In this document: positions 59,152-64,000 of the stretch, one piece after another
Layout: every line of letters starts with the position of its first letter
Numbering within the stretch: the first letter of the stretch is position 1
Assembly: GCA_036824005.1 (NCBI GenBank)
Contig: DAITBA010000003.1
Span: 151,842 to 215,841 of the forward strand
DNA: 64,000 bases
Direction of reading: 5' to 3'
DNA from: DAITBA01 sp036824005
GTDB lineage: Bacteria; Pseudomonadota; Gammaproteobacteria; Burkholderiales; Rhodocyclaceae
Notes under the pieces: model-generated
Databases searched by the model: none
What the model was told of the DNA's origin: nothing
What the model saw: only the letters and a program-made list of their open reading frames with translations
Made by a program: the position numbers and the translations under genes

Positions 59152-60516
59152 ATGAGCGAGTGCAGCCGAGCCCCACGCATCCTTGCCGCCCTGGCGGCGC
59201 TGTCTGCTTCTTCGACTGCTTGCGCCGCCGAAGGTCTGGCCGTGTTCGGCATCCCCGTCGATTTCATTCTCTTCGCGCTGACGCTGATCGGCGTCGCTCT
59301 GTTCCATCACCATGTTCTCAAAGTGGCGCTGGGCGGACTGGCTGTCATTACCGCCTACAAGCTGGCCGTCACCGGCTTCAAGGCAGGTCCCGGCTTGCCC
59401 GGCCTCGCCGCCCACATGGGCCATGAATGGGTGCTGCTCACTAACCTGCTTTGTCTGCTGGTCGGCTTCGCGCTGCTCGCCCGCCACTTCGAGGATAGCC
59501 GGGTGCCGGAGGAGTTGCCGAAGTTCCTGCCCGACGGCTGGAAGGGCGCCTTCGTTCTGCTGGCGATGATCTTCGTCCTGTCCTCATTTCTCGACAACAT
59601 TGCCGCGGCGCTGATCGGCGGCACCATTGCCGCCAGCATCTACCAGCGCAAGGTGCACATCGGTTATCTCGCCGCCATCGTCGCCGCTTCCAACGCCGGC
59701 GGCTCGGGCAGCGTCGTCGGCGATACCACCACGACGATGATGTGGATCGATGGCGTCGCTCCCCTCGATGTCTTCCACGCCTACGTTGCCGCGGCAGTGG
59801 CGCTGGTGGTCTTCGGCATTCCTGCCTCGCTGCAGCAGGCGAAAATGGCACCCATCCAGCGCACGCTCGCCGAGCACGTGCACATCGATTGGGCGCGGGT
59901 GGGGATCGTTGCCTTTATCCTGGTGGCGGCCATCGGCACCAATGTCACGGTCAACATCAAGTTCAACGACCTGGCCGACCGTTTTCCGTTCATCGGCGTG
60001 GCCGTGTGGGTGGCGCTGCTGCTCGCCACGCCGCTGCGCAAGCCCGAGTGGAGCCTGATACCGGACGCATTCAAGGGCAGTATCTTTCTCCTCGCACTGG
60101 TCACCTGCGCCTCGATGATGCCGGTGGAGAAGCTTCCGCCGGCCTCCTGGGAGACCGCCATGACCCTGGGATTCATCTCGGCGGTGTTCGACAATATCCC
60201 GCTCACGGCGCTGGCGCTCAAGCAGGGCGGCTACGACTGGGGCATGCTCGCCTACGCGGTCGGCTTCGGCGGCTCCATGATCTGGTTCGGCTCCTCGGCT
60301 GGAGTGGCTATTTCGAACCTGTTCCACGAAGCCAAGTCGGTCGGCTCGTGGCTGCGCCACGGCTGGCACGTGGCGGTCGGCTATGTCATTGGCTTTCTCG
60401 CCTTGCTCTTGACGGTTGGCTGGGCGCCGCACGAACCGCACAAGGAGCGGGCGCATGCCCCGGTCGTGGAGCAGGGCGTCGGACAGGTGGGCGCTGGCGC
60501 CGATCCGCGGATATAG
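59152..60516 (+). CDS. NhaD-type sodium/proton antiporter
   Basis: This 454-residue protein has about eleven to thirteen TM helices, with a short signal-like N-terminus. Motifs match the NhaD/ArsB superfamily: SFLDNIAAALIGGT, SNAGGSGSVVGDTTTTMMW and SAVFDNIPLTALAL. It exchanges Na+ (or Li+) for H+ at the inner membrane. ATG 59152 is preceded by GGAG; ATG 59137 is an alternative. It stands alone, 155 bases from uspA. Confidence 0.85.
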   Translation: MSECSRAPRILAALAALSASSTACAAEGLAVFGIPVDFILFALTLIGVALFHHHVLKVALGGLAVITAYKLAVTGFKAGPGLPGLAAHMGHEWVLLTNLLCLLVGFALLARHFEDSRVPEELPKFLPDGWKGAFVLLAMIFVLSSFLDNIAAALIGGTIAASIYQRKVHIGYLAAIVAASNAGGSGSVVGDTTTTMMWIDGVAPLDVFHAYVAAAVALVVFGIPASLQQAKMAPIQRTLAEHVHIDWARVGIVAFILVAAIGTNVTVNIKFNDLADRFPFIGVAVWVALLLATPLRKPEWSLIPDAFKGSIFLLALVTCASMMPVEKLPPASWETAMTLGFISAVFDNIPLTALALKQGGYDWGMLAYAVGFGGSMIWFGSSAGVAISNLFHEAKSVGSWLRHGWHVAVGYVIGFLALLLTVGWAPHEPHKERAHAPVVEQGVGQVGAGADPRI

Positions 60517-60588
60517 CGGAGAGTACGCGGCGCCGGCCGGACATTGCGTCCGCCGACACGGCCGCCGAAGGTATGGGAGAATGCCGTC

Positions 60589-62214
60589 ATGGGTACGATT
60601 CTCCGTGGAGCCTTCCGGACGCGGCCTCGCATTGCGATGGCGCCGGGGATTGCCGGCCGCCTGATCGTCGGTTGTGGCTTCGTCGTGGGTTATCTGCTGC
60701 TCGACTGGGTGAGTTTCATCCACCCGCTGCAGACATACAACGTCACGCCCTGGAATCCCGCGCCGGCCCTGATCATCATGCTCTTGCTGGTGTTCGGGCT
60801 GGGCTGGCTGCCCCTCGCCATCGGCGCGATCTTCACGTCGGAAGTTCTGGTTCGTGGCCTGCCCGATCCGCTCCTCGTCACCGTAATTCTTTCGGCACTG
60901 CTGGCTGCGTGCTATGCCGCCATGGCTCTCGTGTTGGGACGGGTCGTTTCGATCGAGCACAGATTCGTGACCGTGCGCGATCTGTTCCGTTTGATCATCG
61001 TCGTCATCGCCGGGGCACTGGGCACTGCTGTCGTATATGTCGGTGCGCTCGTCATCATGGGCCTCATGCCGCCCGATCCGGCGCTCTCGGCACTGTTGAA
61101 GTTCTGGATCGGTGACGGCGTTGGCATACTCGTGTTGTTGCCGCTGCTGCTCATGATCACAGACGAGCAGCGCCGGCAGCAGTTCCGACGCATGTTACGG
61201 AATCCGGAAACGCTGCTTCAGGGCGTGGCAATCGGGCTGGCCCTTTGGGTCGTTTTCGGCCAGACGACCGCCGAGGAGTTCAAGTACTTCTATCTGCTCT
61301 TCCTGCCCCTGATCTGGGTCGCGGTGCGCCGTGGCCTGATCGGTGCAGCCGTGTCCGTCGTCCTCATCCAGGGCGGGGTCATAATGGCAGCACAGCTTGC
61401 CGGCCATCAGACGCTGACGGTCTTCGAGCTGCAGACCCTATTGTTGGCGCTGGTCGTGACAGGGTTCGCCCTCGGCGCCACGGTGGACGAACGCCGTCGT
61501 GCCGAAGAGGATCTTCGACATTCGCTGCGGCTGGCTGCTGCTGGCGAGATGGCCGCCGCCCTTGCCCATGAGCTGAACCAGCCGCTGACGGCGCTCTCGA
61601 GCTATGCCAGATCCTGCCAGCTTCTGCTGGACGCGCCCGCCGAGCGTCGCGGCGAGCTGAGCGATACCTTGCAGAAGATCATCACCGAAGCGAGGCGTTC
61701 CGCGGACGTGGTGCGGCGCCTGCGGGATTTTTTTCGCACCGGGTCCACCCGGCTCGAGCGCGTTTCATTGGCGCGGTTGGTACAGTCCGTTGCCGAATCG
61801 CTGAGCGAGCGTGCGCAGGCAAAGGGTGTTGCGATCGAGCGGACGGAATCGCCGGGCGTGCCCGAGCTGCTGCTCGACCCGGCGCAGATCGACGTGGTTC
61901 TGCGCAACCTCGTGACTAACGCGATCGATTCCGCCGCCGAGTCCGAGCGCCGGCCGAAGGCTGTGACGGTGGCCGTACGGCATTCGGCAGGCTACGTTCA
62001 GGTTAGCGTTAGTGACAGCGGACCGGGGGTACGCGCCGAGCAGATCCGACAGCTTTTCGAGCCGTTTGTGACGACCAAGGCGAGCGGCATGGGGCTCGGG
62101 CTATCCATCAGTCGCGCCATCGTCGAAGCCCACGGAGGACGATTGTGGGCGGAGGCGGACGAGCGGGGCATGTTCCGATTCACGCTGCCGATCGACGGGG
62201 CCGAGGATGGCTGA
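60589..62214 (+). CDS. MASE1-domain sensor histidine kinase
   Basis: This 541-residue membrane kinase has a MASE1 sensor of eight or so TM helices (about 25-300, including NVTPWNPAPAL), a coiled linker and a HisKA domain with phosphorylated H327 (AHELNQPLTAL), then HATPase with N-box NLVTNAIDSA, DSGPGV and GMGLGLSISR. The kinase core resembles FixL-type kinases. ATG 60589 has GGGAGA upstream. Its stop overlaps the response-regulator start by eight bases, forming a two-component operon. Confidence 0.88.
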   Translation: MGTILRGAFRTRPRIAMAPGIAGRLIVGCGFVVGYLLLDWVSFIHPLQTYNVTPWNPAPALIIMLLLVFGLGWLPLAIGAIFTSEVLVRGLPDPLLVTVILSALLAACYAAMALVLGRVVSIEHRFVTVRDLFRLIIVVIAGALGTAVVYVGALVIMGLMPPDPALSALLKFWIGDGVGILVLLPLLLMITDEQRRQQFRRMLRNPETLLQGVAIGLALWVVFGQTTAEEFKYFYLLFLPLIWVAVRRGLIGAAVSVVLIQGGVIMAAQLAGHQTLTVFELQTLLLALVVTGFALGATVDERRRAEEDLRHSLRLAAAGEMAAALAHELNQPLTALSSYARSCQLLLDAPAERRGELSDTLQKIITEARRSADVVRRLRDFFRTGSTRLERVSLARLVQSVAESLSERAQAKGVAIERTESPGVPELLLDPAQIDVVLRNLVTNAIDSAAESERRPKAVTVAVRHSAGYVQVSVSDSGPGVRAEQIRQLFEPFVTTKASGMGLGLSISRAIVEAHGGRLWAEADERGMFRFTLPIDGAEDG

Positions 62215-62824
62215 TCTGCGCGCGTTGTTCACGGTCTACATCGTCGATGACGATGCTGCCGTGCGTGATTCGCTTTCGCTGCTGCTCGGCCTGCGCGGCT
62301 ATCGCACCGCGCTGTTTACCTGCGCCGAGGATTTCCTCAGCGCATACGATCCCGAGGCGAGCGGCTGCCTCGTCGCCGACATCAAGATGCCTGGCATGTC
62401 GGGCCTGGAACTGCAAGACGAAATCGCCCGCCGCGGAACGGGTCTGCCGGTGATCGTGATGACTGCCCACGGCGACGTTGCCTCGGCACGGGCGGCATTA
62501 CGAGCCGATGCGGTGGACTTTCTGGAGAAACCCTTCGACGACGAGCAACTCACGGCTGCGATCGACGTGGCGTTCCGGCGCGAACAGGATCGTCGGCAAC
62601 GCCAGGAACAGGAGTCACGACGGCAGGTGCTTCTGGCTACGCTGTCGGCGCGTGAGCGCGAGGTGATGGCATTGATGGCGCGCGGAATGCACAATCGCGG
62701 CATTGCCGAAGCCCTCGGCATCAGCCCGCGCACGGTCGAGATCCACAAGGCGCGCGTGCTGGGGAAGCTGCAGGTCACGAATATTGCCGAGCTGATACGT
62801 ATCGCTGGCGCCACGGACGGCTGA
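62207..62824 (+). CDS. FixJ/NarL-type response regulator
   Basis: This 205-residue regulator has a receiver domain (about 8-120) with acidic DDD (14-16), phosphoacceptor D58 in VADIKMPGMSG and K in FLEKPF, then a LuxR-type HTH (about 140-200, LSAREREVMALMARG, NRGIAEALGISPRTVEIHKARVLGKL by parts). Such FixJ-like proteins activate target promoters when phosphorylated by the upstream kinase. It is convergent with the CBS gene. Confidence 0.9.
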   Translation: MADLRALFTVYIVDDDAAVRDSLSLLLGLRGYRTALFTCAEDFLSAYDPEASGCLVADIKMPGMSGLELQDEIARRGTGLPVIVMTAHGDVASARAALRADAVDFLEKPFDDEQLTAAIDVAFRREQDRRQRQEQESRRQVLLATLSAREREVMALMARGMHNRGIAEALGISPRTVEIHKARVLGKLQVTNIAELIRIAGATDG

Positions 62825-62863
62825 CGCCGCGGCAATCGACGACGCATCCGTCCGTCGCCAAGA

Positions 62864-63298
62864 TCACCCGGCACCCGAAGTGCCCGTGCCCGAATCGGCG
62901 CCGTAGAGTCCTTTCAGCACCATGTCGGTGTAGCTGACGATGCCTACCACCTGGCCGTCCTTTACTACGGGCGCCCGGGACAGTCCGAACTTGTCGAACA
63001 TCCGGGCGCAGTAGCGGATGTCCATCTGCGGGTCCACCGCGATCACCGGCTTCGACATGATCTCGTAGACATTGACCCGTTCCGGCGCGCGATCTTTCGC
63101 CAACACGTAGCGCGCGATGTCGGACAGCAGCACGATGCCATACTCGTCGTCCTCGTACCGCTTGTTGACGATGAGGCACTTGGTCTCCACGTGCTTCATC
63201 ACGTGCAGCGCCTCCGCCACGGTGGTCAAGCCGTCCACCATGTCTACGGCGACTTTCATGACGTCGCGGACACGGATGATCTTTCGCTCGCGGGTCAT
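62864..63298 (-). CDS. Paired-CBS-domain protein
   Basis: This 144-residue soluble protein has two CBS motifs (about 10-65 and 78-130: VRDVMKVAVDMVDGLTTV and YEIMSKPVIAVDPQMDI in parts, ending GIVSYTDMVLKG). CBS pairs bind adenine nucleotides and sense energy state. Its ATG overlaps the PII-like stop by four bases, so the two are co-translated as part of the DUF1538 unit. Confidence 0.85.
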   Translation of the reverse strand: MTRERKIIRVRDVMKVAVDMVDGLTTVAEALHVMKHVETKCLIVNKRYEDDEYGIVLLSDIARYVLAKDRAPERVNVYEIMSKPVIAVDPQMDIRYCARMFDKFGLSRAPVVKDGQVVGIVSYTDMVLKGLYGADSGTGTSGAG

Positions 63299-63645
63299 AT
63301 CTTCTCCTCGACCATCTCGGTCAGCTTCTGCATCTGGTAGCGCACGCCTACGGCATCCTCGACATCGATCTGGAAGGCGATGCCCGTTCCCGGAGTATCG
63401 TCGAATCCGCCGACCTCGGCGACCGTCTCCAGGATGAGGCGGCTCATGTGCTCTTCCACCAGCAACAGCACGACATCGCGCCGGGCTTCCAGGCTCAGAC
63501 CCAGGAAGGTCTTCTGCGGCCGCAGTCCTTCGCCACGGGCCTGATTGAGCACCGTTGCGCCTGTCGCTCCGGCTTCGCGTGCGGCGTCCAGGATCGCATC
63601 GGTCTTGCTGTCTTCGACCATGACGACAATCAACTTGAAATGCAT
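63295..63645 (-). CDS. PII-like signalling protein
   Basis: This 116-residue protein has a PII-type fold: an N-terminal strand (HFKLIVVMVED), a T-loop-like GEGLRPQKTFLG and a C-terminal strand pattern (TGIAFQIDVEDAVGV). Unlike GlnB/GlnK it has no conserved uridylylated Tyr in the loop. It lies 25 bases after the DUF1538 gene and overlaps the CBS gene, which implies nucleotide-regulated control of the membrane partner. Confidence 0.8.
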   Translation of the reverse strand: MHFKLIVVMVEDSKTDAILDAAREAGATGATVLNQARGEGLRPQKTFLGLSLEARRDVVLLLVEEHMSRLILETVAEVGGFDDTPGTGIAFQIDVEDAVGVRYQMQKLTEMVEEKI

Positions 63646-63670
63646 AGATGTTCCTCCTCCAATTCGGCTA

Positions 63671-63970
63671 TCACGGTTGTTTCTTGCCGCGATTCCGGCG
63701 ACCGCGCGCGCGGCGCGCCTGCCACTCTCCGAGCTGCGCGTAAGCCATCACCGTCATCATCGGAAACAGGCTCGCGAAGGCGATCAACCCGAAGCCGTCG
63801 ATCAGCGGGCTGCGTCCGGGGATGGTGCTCGACAGACCCAGGCCCAGGGCCGCCACCAACGGTACCGTCACCGTCGAGGTAGTGACGCCGCCCGAGTCGT
63901 AGGCCAGTGGAATGATTACGCGCGGGGCGGTGAAGGTCTGCAGCACAACGACGCTGTAGAAAAAGTCTGT
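63671..63970 (-). CDS. DUF1538 membrane protein, C-terminal part, frame interrupted
   Basis: The frame encodes about 99 residues with the DUF1538 signature APRVIIPLAYDSGGVTTSTVTVPL and a following TM helix, then a basic C-terminal tail (RRARGRRNRGKKQ). Reading upstream, an in-frame TGA occurs at 63971-63973, although the sequence before it (VHGTMRG) still looks like the same protein. The gene is therefore frameshifted, mis-sequenced or a pseudogene. It continues past the window edge. The partner PII-like and CBS genes follow it. Confidence 0.65.
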   Translation of the reverse strand, partial: TDFFYSVVVLQTFTAPRVIIPLAYDSGGVTTSTVTVPLVAALGLGLSSTIPGRSPLIDGFGLIAFASLFPMMTVMAYAQLGEWQARRARGRRNRGKKQP

Positions 63971-64000
63971 TCATCCGCGCATCGTGCCGTGAACCGAATG

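Noticed and set aside
1..64000. tRNA, rRNA, CRISPR arrays, insertion sequences, prophage
   Set aside because: No cloverleaf, rRNA-like block, spaced direct repeat array, transposase or integrase was seen. The only repeats are the CACAGAGG tracts and the histone-like codons.

Overview
The window looks like a chromosomal segment of a GC-rich betaproteobacterium, probably in or near the Rhodocyclales. This is an inference from gene content: a PilS/PilR pair followed by ampD, a two-ATP-cone class Ia ribonucleotide reductase, an AlaLysPro-rich histone H1-like protein with a conserved-looking C-terminal tail, GTP-type PEP carboxykinase, MaeB-type malic enzyme and several c-di-GMP proteins. A run of exactly 100 N inside the repetitive histone-like gene shows this is a draft assembly. 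I see no rRNA, tRNA, CRISPR array, transposase or phage gene.

Layout. 1-2034: end of a PilS-like kinase, pilR and ampD. 2035-7399: NrdR-type operator, nrdA, nrdB and the histone-like gene with the assembly gap. 7413-13563: a large unknown protein with a GNAT-like segment, a lytic transglycosylase, a class I aminotransferase and pckG with a clear terminator. 14098-23868: a FIST sensor overlapping a PAS-GGDEF-EAL protein, maeB, and a second GGDEF-EAL protein with three near-duplicate PAS modules. 24152-25114: a secreted HExxH protein. 25464-34289: a leftward heavy-metal efflux block (CzcI-like, TolC-like, a small His-rich membrane protein, membrane fusion protein, RND pump, periplasmic protein, DUF411, amidohydrolase). 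It has a complete patatin gene on its right side and a patatin-like 5' remnant on its left. 34441-38404: patatin, PBP7, an EgtD-type methyltransferase without EgtB, and a Cys-rich secreted protein. 38435-43901: an IclR regulator divergent from an unusual LUD-type operon (LutB-like, MmsA-like, 2-hydroxyacid dehydrogenase, LutC-like; no LutA). 43997-53805: DsbD-like redox protein, lipoprotein, membrane Ser/Thr kinase, PuuD-like amidase, ArsB/SLC13-type transporter, small zinc-ribbon membrane protein, PMR1-like P2 ATPase and an orphan MlaC. 53802-58464: zinc-ribbon/cytochrome c fusion, gamma-glutamyltransferase-like protein, GST and a short MgtE. 58572-64000: UspA, NhaD-type antiporter, MASE1 kinase with FixJ-like regulator, and a CBS / PII-like / DUF1538 module running off the right edge.

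Themes. The segment joins central carbon metabolism (pckG, maeB, LUD operon, MmsA) with envelope maintenance (ampD, transglycosylase, PBP7, MlaC), c-di-GMP and phosphorelay signalling, metal and cation homeostasis (RND pump, P2 ATPase, MgtE, NhaD, PII-like/CBS) and thiol chemistry (DsbD-like, GGT, GST, EgtD).

The least conventional pieces are the LUD operon without lutA, the zinc-ribbon/TM/cytochrome c fusion translationally coupled to an orphan mlaC, the Ser/Thr kinase with an N-terminal extracytoplasmic sensor, the FIST/PAS/GGDEF/EAL pair, and the patatin remnant at the far edge of the metal block. A CACAGAGG-type short repeat occurs three times. Functions are assigned from recognisable motifs only; no database search was possible.
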